From JBFLVT01 sp036804525 (GTDB lineage: Bacteria > Bacillota > Desulfotomaculia > Desulfotomaculales > JASEER01), in assembly GCA_036804525.1 (NCBI GenBank), contig DAIRSE010000019.1, forward strand, positions 1-42,197: a stretch of DNA of 42,197 nucleotides, given 5' to 3'. The position numbers and the translations under genes are program-made. The notes under the pieces are model-generated. The model worked only from the letters and a program-made list of their open reading frames with translations, was not told the origin of the DNA and did not search any database. This document shows, one piece after another, positions 32,662-39,877 of this stretch. Each line of letters opens with the position of its first letter. Positions within the stretch are counted from its first letter, which is position 1.

Positions 32662-33996
32662 TTAAACAGGCTCCAATCGGGTGATGCGTCCAACCAGGTC
32701 GTATCTCAGGCTCCTCTCGACGCGCACGCTGACAAACTCTCCAGGCTTGGCCCAACAGGGACCCCCAAAGAACACCCGCCCGTCGATACCCGGCGCGTCA
32801 CCCTCGCTGCGCCCCCAATGAAAGGGTCCCCTGCGGCCGTCCACCAGCACCGTTAACTCGCGGCCGACTTTTTCCCGGTTATGCTCCTGCATGATCTCAG
32901 ATTGCAGCGCAAAGGCCTTTTCCAACCGTTCCCGCTTTATCTCTTCAGACACCTGACGCGGCAGCCTGGCTGCCGCTGTCCCTTCCTCCGCTGAGTAAGC
33001 AAAAAAACCGGCACGGTCCAAACGGACCTCACGCAGAAAGTCCAGCAGTTCCACAAAATCATCTTCAGTTTCACCCGGGAAACCGACCATAAAAGTCGAT
33101 CGCAGCGTGATCCCGGGGATAGACCTGCGCAGCTTCGCCACAAGGTCGATAAGGTCTTTGCGGCTGGTGGGGCGTCCCATAGCCCGCAGCACGGCATCGC
33201 TGGCATGCTGCATTGGAATGTCGAGATACCGGCAGACCTTGGGTTCCCGCGCTATGGTTTCAATCAACTCCGGCGTAATTCCCGTAGGATAGCAGTACAG
33301 CACCCTAAGCCACCTAACCGCCTCGATGCCGGCCAACCGGGCGAGCAGCCCGGCCAGGGTGCTTCCGTCGTTGAGGTCGGTGCCGTATCTCGTTGTGTCC
33401 TGGGCGACAAGAATGAGCTCCCGGGCTCCGCCCGCAACCAGGCTGAGAGCCTCCTCGAAGACGGCATCAGGGTCCTTGCTCCGGTACCTCCCCCGCAACC
33501 TGGGAATGACACAGTACGAGCAGCAGTTCGAACAGCCCTCGGCGATCTTCAGGTAGGCGGTATGAGCAACCGTCGTCAGAAGCCGCGGGGCACGGCGCGG
33601 CGAAAGATACCCCGGAGGCCCTACCTCTATGTGCCGTTCACCCTTTAGTGCCCGCTTTACCGCCCCGACGATCTCCCCTACCTGTCCCGTTCCCACCAGA
33701 ACGTCTATTTCGGGTATTTCCGTCATCAACTCGGCAGGATAGCGCTGCGCCAGACAACCAGCCACAACAAGAGCGGCACATCGCCCTTCCTGTTTGAGAC
33801 GGGCAGTGTCAAGGATAGCGTTGATGGCCTCTTCCTTGGCACTGGCGATAAAACCGCAGGTGTTGATTAAACACACGTCGGCCTCCCGTCTGACAAGGGT
33901 TACCTCGTAACCTTCCTGTACCAGGAGGCCCAGCATCGTTTCGGTATCAACCCGATTCTTGTCACAACCCAGGCTGACCGCGTAAACCTTCAACAT
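32662..33996 (-). CDS. rimO: Ribosomal protein S12 methylthiotransferase RimO
   Basis: A 444-residue radical-SAM enzyme that methylthiolates the conserved aspartate of ribosomal protein S12. The N-terminal UPF0004 domain supplies three cluster cysteines (SLGCDKNRVDTE, NTCGFI, AGCLAQRYP). The radical-SAM motif CxxxCxxC is CSNCCSYC near residue 152, followed by VIPRLRGRYRS. A C-terminal TRAM domain (ELTVLVDGRRGPFHWGRSE) binds the substrate. The ATG at 33996 is 24 bases after the rodZ stop, so rodZ and rimO are one transcript; the terminator follows. Confidence 0.96.
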   Translation of the reverse strand: MLKVYAVSLGCDKNRVDTETMLGLLVQEGYEVTLVRREADVCLINTCGFIASAKEEAINAILDTARLKQEGRCAALVVAGCLAQRYPAELMTEIPEIDVLVGTGQVGEIVGAVKRALKGERHIEVGPPGYLSPRRAPRLLTTVAHTAYLKIAEGCSNCCSYCVIPRLRGRYRSKDPDAVFEEALSLVAGGARELILVAQDTTRYGTDLNDGSTLAGLLARLAGIEAVRWLRVLYCYPTGITPELIETIAREPKVCRYLDIPMQHASDAVLRAMGRPTSRKDLIDLVAKLRRSIPGITLRSTFMVGFPGETEDDFVELLDFLREVRLDRAGFFAYSAEEGTAAARLPRQVSEEIKRERLEKAFALQSEIMQEHNREKVGRELTVLVDGRRGPFHWGRSEGDAPGIDGRVFFGGPCWAKPGEFVSVRVERSLRYDLVGRITRLEPV

Positions 33997-34020
33997 AAGC
34001 CTTATTATTAACCTAAATTA

Positions 34021-34740
34021 TTAAAGCGTAAATTCGCGCCGTACAACTTTGCCTTTTTCCCCGAGTAAACCAAGATCTTCCCCGTTAAGGGTCACTCTTA
34101 CAACACCGGCATTCCCGACGTGCAGGAAGATTCGTTCACGCCCTTTAAACTCGAGTTCCCGCCCTACGCCGAGGAACCCATCATAGGAGACTTCACCGTC
34201 GACGATAACCTGCATCCAGCTGGTCCCCTCTACAACCCTAATCACCATATCCAACCCTTCCTGCGGAGGAGGCTGGGGGGTTGTCTGGCCGGCACCTGAA
34301 GGGGTCTGCGGCTCTACGGCAGGCGGCGGAGTCGTCGGGCTTGTATCTTTTCCTGGTTTCGTTTCGGTCGGCTGGTAAAAAGCGTTGAATATCAGCAACG
34401 CGGCGACCACAGCCGCGGCCACGAGATAATTCGTATAGCGAAACGGCTTCTTTTGACGGTCGTCAACCGTTGCCGGCTCAAGCTGTGTTTCGGCCGGTTC
34501 ACGATTCTCAGCCTGCTGCCGGGCATTGAAGTCAGCTATCAGCTGTTCGGCATCCAGCTCCAGAAACCTAGCGTACGTCCTTAAAAAAGCTTTTGCGTAG
34601 ACGCGGCCGGGGAGAACGTTAAAATCCTCGTCTTCCAGCGCCTTAATGTATTTCTTGCGGATTTTGGTTTCCTCTTCAACTGTATCCAAATCCAGGCCCT
34701 TTGCTTCACGTGCAGCCTTAAGACGTTCACCGATCGGCAT
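34021..34740 (-). CDS. rodZ: RodZ-like helix-turn-helix membrane protein
   Basis: A 239-residue protein with the RodZ layout. Residues 1-75 are an XRE-type helix-turn-helix (IGERLKAAREAKGLDLDTVEEETKIRKKYIKALEDEDF) that in homologues binds MreB, followed by a basic juxtamembrane stretch, one transmembrane helix (YLVAAAVVAALLIFNAFY, about 113-130), a proline/threonine-rich linker and a C-terminal DUF4115 domain (WMQVIVDGEVSYDGFLGVGRELEFKG) outside. It anchors the cell-shape machinery. ATG 34740 follows AGGAGGTGG; a frame to 34782 adds glycine-rich residues that look spurious. A 360-base leader precedes it. Confidence 0.85.
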   Translation of the reverse strand: MPIGERLKAAREAKGLDLDTVEEETKIRKKYIKALEDEDFNVLPGRVYAKAFLRTYARFLELDAEQLIADFNARQQAENREPAETQLEPATVDDRQKKPFRYTNYLVAAAVVAALLIFNAFYQPTETKPGKDTSPTTPPPAVEPQTPSGAGQTTPQPPPQEGLDMVIRVVEGTSWMQVIVDGEVSYDGFLGVGRELEFKGRERIFLHVGNAGVVRVTLNGEDLGLLGEKGKVVRREFTL

Positions 34741-34837
34741 TAACCCACCTCCTGTTCCCACCCCGAGATCCCCTACTCCCAATCCCCGCCCGCAAATCCT
34801 GCGGCCGCGAGAACGGCATCATGCCTGCGCTAGGGCC

Positions 34838-35008
34838 TCAGCCTCTTCTTCCCGTAAATAATTTGCCGAATGTCCGACCTACTCTGCCAGGCAACTGGCA
34901 TGCGGCCCTTGCGTATCGATTACCACGAACCGTTCGTTTATTAACTGAAATATCAGGGGTAACTCTCCTCTGCGCCCACTCCCGAACATTGCCAAGTGCG
35001 GGTCTCAT
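34838..35008 (-). CDS. Possible small basic protein in the rodZ leader
   Basis: ATG 35008 lies a few bases after AAAGGA and opens 56 residues with many arginines and lysines (MRPALGNVREWAQRR..., RGNRYARAACQLPGRVGRTFGKLFTGRRG). The frame is also open to TTG 35053. No family is recognised, and a random frame in GC-rich leader DNA could look the same. Confidence 0.25.
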   Translation of the reverse strand: MRPALGNVREWAQRRVTPDISVNKRTVRGNRYARAACQLPGRVGRTFGKLFTGRRG

Positions 35009-35107
35009 ATATCCTTTACGGAACAGGTCCGAGATATGCACCGCGGCTGTCAAGGGAAAAGAAAACCTGAAGCTATCTAATGACCGCTAACGTCTATATT
35101 CAGGCCA

Positions 35108-35136
35108 ATCATAGCATGCCCCAAGATTATGGTCAA
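35108..35136 (-). promoter_or_regulatory. Sigma-A promoter upstream of rodZ
   Basis: On the minus strand TTGACC, a 17-base spacer and TATGAT, each one mismatch from consensus with ideal spacing. It begins only a few bases beyond the ftsK stop, so rodZ-rimO can be transcribed separately from ftsK. Confidence 0.6.
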
Positions 35137-35140
35137 CAGA

Positions 35141-37333
35141 CTACTTCTTGTTTCTAAATATCAAGTTATATTGCTCCGGACTCATCAGTACGGCCCGCGG
35201 TTTTGATCCCTCAAATCCGCCGACAATACCGCGCCGCTCCATTATATCTACGAGCCGCGCCGCACGCGCGTACCCGATTTTTAAGCGGCGCTGGAGAAGC
35301 GAAATCGAAGCGTGACCGGTACGCACAACAATCTCAACGGCCTTCGGCAGGAGTTCGTCCTCAAACTCAGCCTCGGCCTCATCCGGTGTGTCCTCGAAGA
35401 TCTCCTCATCATACTGGGGAATAGCCTCGCGCTGGAGATAGGTAACAAGGTTCTCTACCTCGCGGTCGGTCAGATAGGCACCCTGCACCCGGATAGGCTT
35501 TGCCGCCCCCACCGGGTGGAAAAGCATGTCCCCTTTACCAAGAAGTTTTTCGGCGCCGCCGATGTCCAAAATAGTGCGCGAGTCCGTCTGGGACGACACG
35601 GCAAAGGCGATACGCGAAGGGATGTTGGCTTTAATCAGTCCGGTGATAACATCGACAGAGGGACGCTGGGTAGCTACTACAAGGTGAATCCCCGCAGCCC
35701 GGGCCATCTGGGCCAAACGGCAGATGGCGTCTTCCACTTCAGCCGGAGCAACCATCATCAAGTCAGCCAACTCATCGATAATGATCACGATCAGCGGCAG
35801 GTGCACGCGCTCGCCCTCATAGTCGCGGTGCTTAAAAACATTGTTATAGCGCGTAATGTCCCTGACGCCCGCCGCAGCAAACAGCTCGTAGCGCTTCTCC
35901 ATCTCCCGGACGGCCCACTTGAGTGAAATGGCCGCCTTCTTCACGTTGGTAACCACAGGCGAAATCAAGTGCGGGATCCCGTTGTAAGTCGTCAACTCCA
36001 CCATCTTGGGATCGATCATCAGGAATTTGACGTCGTCAGGCCCGCTCTTGAAGAGAATGCTGGCGATAAGCGTGTTAAGACACACGCTCTTACCTGCGCC
36101 CGTGGCGCCGGCTATCAGCAGGTGGGGCATCAGGGCCAGATCGGCGATAACAGCATTCCCGGCTATGTCTTTGCCGAGAGCGACCGTAAGGCGCGAAGCC
36201 GACTGTTGAAACTCTTTGGTCTCGAGCAGTTCCCGGAGGTGCACCATGCTAACCTCCTTATTGGGGACCTCGATACCTATCGCCGCTTTCCCGGGAATCG
36301 GCGCCTCGATGCGCACTCCCGGAGCGGCCATCGATAAAGCGATATCGTCGCTCAAGCTGACAATCCGGCTGACCTTGACTCCTGCGGCCGGTTGAAGCTC
36401 GTAACGAGTGATGCTTGGCCCACGTGAGACCTGGATAACCTTGGCCCGGACACCGAAACTCTCCAGGGTCTCCTCCAACTTCCGCACGTTCTCGGAAATG
36501 TCTTTGGCCGAACGGTTACCCTTCGAGCGAGGACGATTAAGCAGGCTTAAAGGAGGCAACTGGTACGGCGTTACTTCCTGGAGAGAAATCTGGTGGGTCT
36601 CTTCAATCTCTTCGTCGTGCACAAAACGGTCTTTTTTGTCAGGCATAACCGTCCGCATCTCCGGTTCCGGCTCTATCTTGATGAGCGGACTCGGCTGGTC
36701 CTCAGCAGGTGGCTTGGGCTGAGCGTGATCGACGATTACGGGTTGGCCGGCCGCCTTCTGTTCTGTCTCGGGGTAAACGTAGTCCTGGACGGCCCGGCCA
36801 AGCCGCCGGGTGCTCTTGGAGAAATACCTGCCAATGGCTTTGGCCGCTTTCAAAAGCGAGATCTCGGTAAAGAGAGTAACGCCTACCAAGCCGGCTGAAA
36901 TAAGAATTACGGCGCTTCCGATATAACCGAAACATCGGTACAGGACCCAGGCCAGGATGGCCCCCACAACGCCGCCGCCGTTACCCGCGGCGCCGGACCC
37001 GGTCACTGTGCCGAAGCTGTCTTCGGGAACCAGGATCCGCATATGGTTAGCGGCCAAGAGCGCAGCCAAACAGATCAATCCGCCATACAGCCTCGGCAGG
37101 AAACGCACGGGATGCCGGTCTTTGATCAGGACCGCTCCCGTATAGGCAAGGAGCAAAGGCAACAGAACGGCCCCGTCACCGGCGATAACCCGGCAGATCC
37201 GGTCAATAAGGTTCCCGACAACACCCGCGGTGCCGGAAACAATGCTGAGAAACATTATCACGGACCCCGAGGCAAGAAGTAGTCCCAGGATTTCGTAACG
37301 CGTCTGGGGCTTCAGCTGCCCGTAGAAGCTCAC
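35141..37333 (-). CDS. ftsK: DNA translocase FtsK/SpoIIIE
   Basis: A 730-residue DNA pump for chromosome segregation at division or into the forespore. Four to five N-terminal helices (residues 15-170) anchor it at the septum, then comes a variable proline/glutamate-rich linker (about 190-270). The motor has the alpha domain (SKGNRSAKDISENVRKLEETLESFGV) and RecA-like beta domain with Walker A (IAGATGAGKSV) and Walker B (LIVIIIDELADLMM). The C-terminal winged-helix gamma domain (GHASISLLQRRLKIGYARAARLVDIMERRGIVG) reads DNA orientation. GTG 37333 follows AAGGCGGTGA. The length lies in the SpoIIIE/SftA range. Confidence 0.95.
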   Translation of the reverse strand: MSFYGQLKPQTRYEILGLLLASGSVIMFLSIVSGTAGVVGNLIDRICRVIAGDGAVLLPLLLAYTGAVLIKDRHPVRFLPRLYGGLICLAALLAANHMRILVPEDSFGTVTGSGAAGNGGGVVGAILAWVLYRCFGYIGSAVILISAGLVGVTLFTEISLLKAAKAIGRYFSKSTRRLGRAVQDYVYPETEQKAAGQPVIVDHAQPKPPAEDQPSPLIKIEPEPEMRTVMPDKKDRFVHDEEIEETHQISLQEVTPYQLPPLSLLNRPRSKGNRSAKDISENVRKLEETLESFGVRAKVIQVSRGPSITRYELQPAAGVKVSRIVSLSDDIALSMAAPGVRIEAPIPGKAAIGIEVPNKEVSMVHLRELLETKEFQQSASRLTVALGKDIAGNAVIADLALMPHLLIAGATGAGKSVCLNTLIASILFKSGPDDVKFLMIDPKMVELTTYNGIPHLISPVVTNVKKAAISLKWAVREMEKRYELFAAAGVRDITRYNNVFKHRDYEGERVHLPLIVIIIDELADLMMVAPAEVEDAICRLAQMARAAGIHLVVATQRPSVDVITGLIKANIPSRIAFAVSSQTDSRTILDIGGAEKLLGKGDMLFHPVGAAKPIRVQGAYLTDREVENLVTYLQREAIPQYDEEIFEDTPDEAEAEFEDELLPKAVEIVVRTGHASISLLQRRLKIGYARAARLVDIMERRGIVGGFEGSKPRAVLMSPEQYNLIFRNKK

Positions 37334-37482
37334 GCTGCAATCACCGCCTTACACCGGAGACTTCGTCAAGAACTAGGAAAATCCTTTCCAGTTGTCCGGA
37401 CATGGCGCTGCTGATATAATATAGGCACAAAAAACCAGGCTGTTAACCAGCAAGTTTTTGGAGCCGGGGGAGGTGCGCACTC

Positions 37483-37959
37483 GTGATTCCTATGCACGTT
37501 CGGGAAATCGCCTTGGACCCGATGAAAAATCCGGTTATCCTGCTTGTTGACGAACCGGAAGCCAGGGTTTTGCCCATATGGATTGGGATTGCAGAAGCTC
37601 AGGCGATTGCCTTGGCCCTGGAAGGCCTGCGCCCGGAGCGCCCGCTTACCCACGATCTCTTGCTGTCTGCTTGCAATCGTCTGGGCGGCGTTGTTTCAAA
37701 GGTCGTCATTTCTGACCTTCGTGACGGCACCTTTTTTGCTGAACTCCATCTCACGCAGCAAGGCCAGTCAACAGTCATCGACGCCAGGCCCAGTGACGCC
37801 ATCGCGCTGGCTCTGAGAAGCAAAGCGCCGATCTATGTCACCCCCAAGGTAGCCGAGCAGGCAATGGATATCAACGACCTTATCGAAACAAGTGCCGAAG
37901 CCGACAGCGAAGAGCCGGAGTTCAGCCCTGAAACCGGGAACAAAAGGATTCTGCACTAG
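37483..37959 (+). CDS. DUF151 bifunctional nuclease-domain protein
   Basis: A 158-residue cytoplasmic protein of the BFN (PF02577) family. The domain is seen in full: DPMKNPVILLVDEPEARVLPIWIGIAEAQAIALALEG, RPLTHDLLLSACNRLGG, and ARPSDAIALALRSKAPIYV. Some plant members cut RNA and DNA, but the bacterial role is not settled. The last 25 residues are an acidic tail. GTG 37483 follows GGGGGAGGTG. It is monocistronic and divergent from ftsK. Confidence 0.88.
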   Translation: MIPMHVREIALDPMKNPVILLVDEPEARVLPIWIGIAEAQAIALALEGLRPERPLTHDLLLSACNRLGGVVSKVVISDLRDGTFFAELHLTQQGQSTVIDARPSDAIALALRSKAPIYVTPKVAEQAMDINDLIETSAEADSEEPEFSPETGNKRILH

Positions 37960-37975
37960 AGCAGGAGTATCAACC

Positions 37976-38003
37976 GAAGAGGACCGCCGGAGCGGTCCTC
38001 TTC
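37976..38003. terminator. Bidirectional terminator between the DUF151 gene and uppP
   Basis: GAAGAGGACCGC-CGGA-GCGGTCCTCTTC is a perfect 12-pair stem with a tetraloop, 17 bases after the DUF151 stop and 23 bases after the uppP stop on the other strand. The following T tracts are weak on both strands, but stem strength and position support the call. Confidence 0.7.
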
Positions 38004-38025
38004 ACTCTTGTTCAGTAACTTTTGT

Positions 38026-38811
38026 TCAGCCTCGGACAAGCGCCGTGACAATTACAGCCAGCCCTAAGGCAAACCTGTACCAGACAAATAAGTTGAAGTT
38101 GTGGCGAATCACATAGCGCAACAAGAAACCTATAGTCAAGAACCCGACAACAGCGGACGTGATTACGCCGGCGATAAAAGCCGCCGTAAGGTCCCCCGCG
38201 GAAATATCCTTCAATTGAAAGACCGCTGCCCCAACGATTACGGGCGTCGAGAGCAGGAAGGAAAACCTGGCTGCAGCCTCCCGGGTCACCCCGGCCATCC
38301 TGGCCGCAGTAATCGTCGCTCCTGAACGCGAAACACCCGGGACGATGGCAAAGGCCTGGGCGACGCCGATAAACAGGGCCGTCCCCAATCCGATATCCTC
38401 TAACCGCTTAACCCGCCTGCCGTAGTGGTCGACAGCCCAGAGGAGGATACCCATCAGGATCAGCATGATCCCGATGATGAACGGGTTTCTAAAAGTCGTG
38501 GCGGCATGGTCCTCTAAAAGATACCCGGCCAGCGCCCCGGGTATTGTTGCCAAAACGATGTACCAAAACAGCCGGCCTTCAGGGGAACGCCGCTGCTGGA
38601 ACCCGGCAACGGTAAGATTAACCCAGTCTCGCAAAAAAAAGGCCACCACCGCGATCAAAGTACCAAAATGCAAAGCGACGTCAAAGGCCAGCCCCGGGTC
38701 ACGCCAGCCAAAAAACCAGGGCACCAGAATGAGGTGCGCCGAACTCGATATAGGCAGAAACTCGCCCAGTCCTTGTACAATACCCAGGACAATGGCCTGG
38801 ATGATGTCCAA
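38026..38811 (-). CDS. uppP: Undecaprenyl-diphosphatase UppP (BacA)
   Basis: A 261-residue membrane enzyme that recycles the lipid carrier undecaprenyl phosphate for wall synthesis and can give bacitracin resistance. Both catalytic signatures are present: QGLGEFLPISSSAHLIL near residue 14 and AFAIVPGVSRSGATITAARMAGV near 160. There are about seven to eight helices. TTG 38811 is the start: it follows GGAGAG, and a promoter ends just upstream, which rules out the longer frame to 38880. Confidence 0.93.
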   Translation of the reverse strand: MDIIQAIVLGIVQGLGEFLPISSSAHLILVPWFFGWRDPGLAFDVALHFGTLIAVVAFFLRDWVNLTVAGFQQRRSPEGRLFWYIVLATIPGALAGYLLEDHAATTFRNPFIIGIMLILMGILLWAVDHYGRRVKRLEDIGLGTALFIGVAQAFAIVPGVSRSGATITAARMAGVTREAAARFSFLLSTPVIVGAAVFQLKDISAGDLTAAFIAGVITSAVVGFLTIGFLLRYVIRHNFNLFVWYRFALGLAVIVTALVRG

Positions 38812-38833
38812 CCTGCTCACTCTCCAAAAAGTG

Positions 38834-38861
38834 ATAATATTTTCCGGCCGTACTATGCCAA
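38834..38861 (-). promoter_or_regulatory. Promoter of uppP
   Basis: On the minus strand TTGGCA, a 16-base spacer and TATTAT. Transcription would begin only about 15-20 bases before the TTG start, giving a very short leader, and it sits inside the longer open frame. Confidence 0.5.
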
Positions 38862-38965
38862 CAGGCACATTATAGCACATCGCCGGCCTTTGAAGAAGGA
38901 CCGGATTTTCCCTGATTAGATCTACTTATCTGTCTTTTTAACGGAAGGCTATTGATGCATGAGAG

Positions 38966-39247
38966 CTAGTGATTGCCGAGCCGTTTTACTTCATCCACTA
39001 CTTCCTTCGTCGACTTGCCTGTCGCGTCGATCACCGGAGCATAACTTACATTATGCGGTTCCCCGGTAGGGAGGTAAACATTTTCCTCAGGTTCAACCCC
39101 GGCATTTTCCTGAGCCGTGATGCCGCTTGTGATGACGAAAGCCTTTACGCCTTCGCGCTGATCAGGATTCACTACCTCGTATCCGGCAGTCTTCAGCAGC
39201 GACCTGATTTCCTCCAGGTTTTCTTGCACGGCGATTTTTTCACTCAT
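38966..39247 (-). CDS. YkuS-like (UPF0180) small protein
   Basis: A 93-residue soluble protein from ATG 39247, behind GAAGGAGG. The N-terminal part, MSEKIAVQENLEEIRSLLKTAGYEVV, then VKAFVITSGI, is typical of the UPF0180/YkuS family of Firmicutes (IAVEENLSDVKQALEEKGYEVV-type sequences, with a conserved later Cys/Gly region). Here a longer C-terminus (VYLPTGEPHNVSYAPVIDATGKSTKEVVDEVKR) follows; its role is unknown. It is probably monocistronic. Confidence 0.7.
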   Translation of the reverse strand: MSEKIAVQENLEEIRSLLKTAGYEVVNPDQREGVKAFVITSGITAQENAGVEPEENVYLPTGEPHNVSYAPVIDATGKSTKEVVDEVKRLGNH

Positions 39248-39360
39248 CTTTGAACCTCCTTCAGGATCTCTGCCGTCAGTCTGCACCATCTCCACCCATC
39301 CTATGCAACCCTGACTGCCAAAGAACAGCGTTTACGTAAGGCTTAGAAGGTCCCGCCCTA

Positions 39361-39517
39361 GGGCCTGTTGAAAAATGGGGGCTGTTCAAAAACGACCCAG
39401 CACTCAATGAGTCTTTACAGAGTAAAGGTCTGCACCCCGTCAATCAGACTACGACTTATAGAAACACAGTTCAACAACGAATTGATGCTGGGCAGGCGAA
39501 GTTCTTCAACAGCCCCC
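39361..39517 (+). mobile_element. 157-bp MITE-like repeat, copy B
   Basis: A full-length copy, about 90% identical to 1338-1494 and in the opposite orientation. It starts GGGCCTGTTGAAAAATGGGG, then GGCTGTTCAAAAACGACCC, and ends with GCTGGGCAGGCGAAGTTCTT followed by CAACAGCCCCC. The inner ends are imperfect inverted repeats (GGGGGCTGTTCAAAAAC and GGGGGCTGTTGAAGAAC). It lies in non-coding DNA after the YkuS-like gene. A frame of about 30 codons (MSLYRVKVC...) is shared with copy A but is likely meaningless. Confidence 0.75.
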
Positions 39518-39877
39518 TTATGGCTGCCTATCCCCATCCCGACGATAACAGCGGCAACGAAACCGGAAAAAGCAGCTGAAACAGGCGCAATGCCACCACT
39601 GTCTGCATCGCGAGGGCTGCTCTTCTTGGAAGCAGCTTTCGCTGTTTACAGCCTGACGTTGTCGAAATATTCAATCGTAACGACAACTTCCATTCGAAAC
39701 ACCGGCAGGAATCTTACAGGTTCATAAAGAATAGGTTACAAAATTGTGACACCATTTTCCTTGAGGGTTCCCGTGACAAAAGTCCCCTTAAGAAAAAAGA
39801 GACGGACCAGAATGAAGAACTAGGAACGAGTTGCTCCAGCGATCGTTAACTGTCGCTTCCAAAGAAAGGGTCTGCAC
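39518..39877. other. 360-bp non-coding stretch before the GAF-PAS-XRE gene
   Basis: No convincing gene is seen. On the minus strand a stop-limited frame (about 39520-39655) reads like part of a small membrane protein (GIAPVSAAFSGFVAAVIVGMG) but has no start or ribosome site, so it could be a decayed remnant. An imperfect palindrome, GTTACAAAATTGTGAC (39735-39750), lies upstream of the regulator gene and could serve autoregulation. Confidence 0.3.

Larger units (their letters stand above)
34741..35140 (-). other. 400-bp leader region between ftsK and rodZ
   Basis: This stretch holds a good promoter at its ftsK end (35108-35136), a possible small basic protein (34838-35008) and a 13-bp palindrome, ACGAAC-C-GTTCGT (34925-34937), which is not a LexA box because the half-sites are one base apart instead of four. 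No riboswitch, T-box or tRNA-like fold was recognised. A transcript from the promoter would carry about 360 bases before rodZ. Confidence 0.4.

Noticed and set aside
34925..34937. ACGAACCGTTCGT palindrome as a LexA box upstream of rodZ.
   Set aside because: Only one base separates the CGAAC and GTTCG halves; the Firmicute consensus needs four.
39368..39727. A 119-codon frame starting within repeat copy B.
   Set aside because: It begins in the mobile element and runs into non-coding DNA with low-complexity content. The matching part in copy A has a different continuation.
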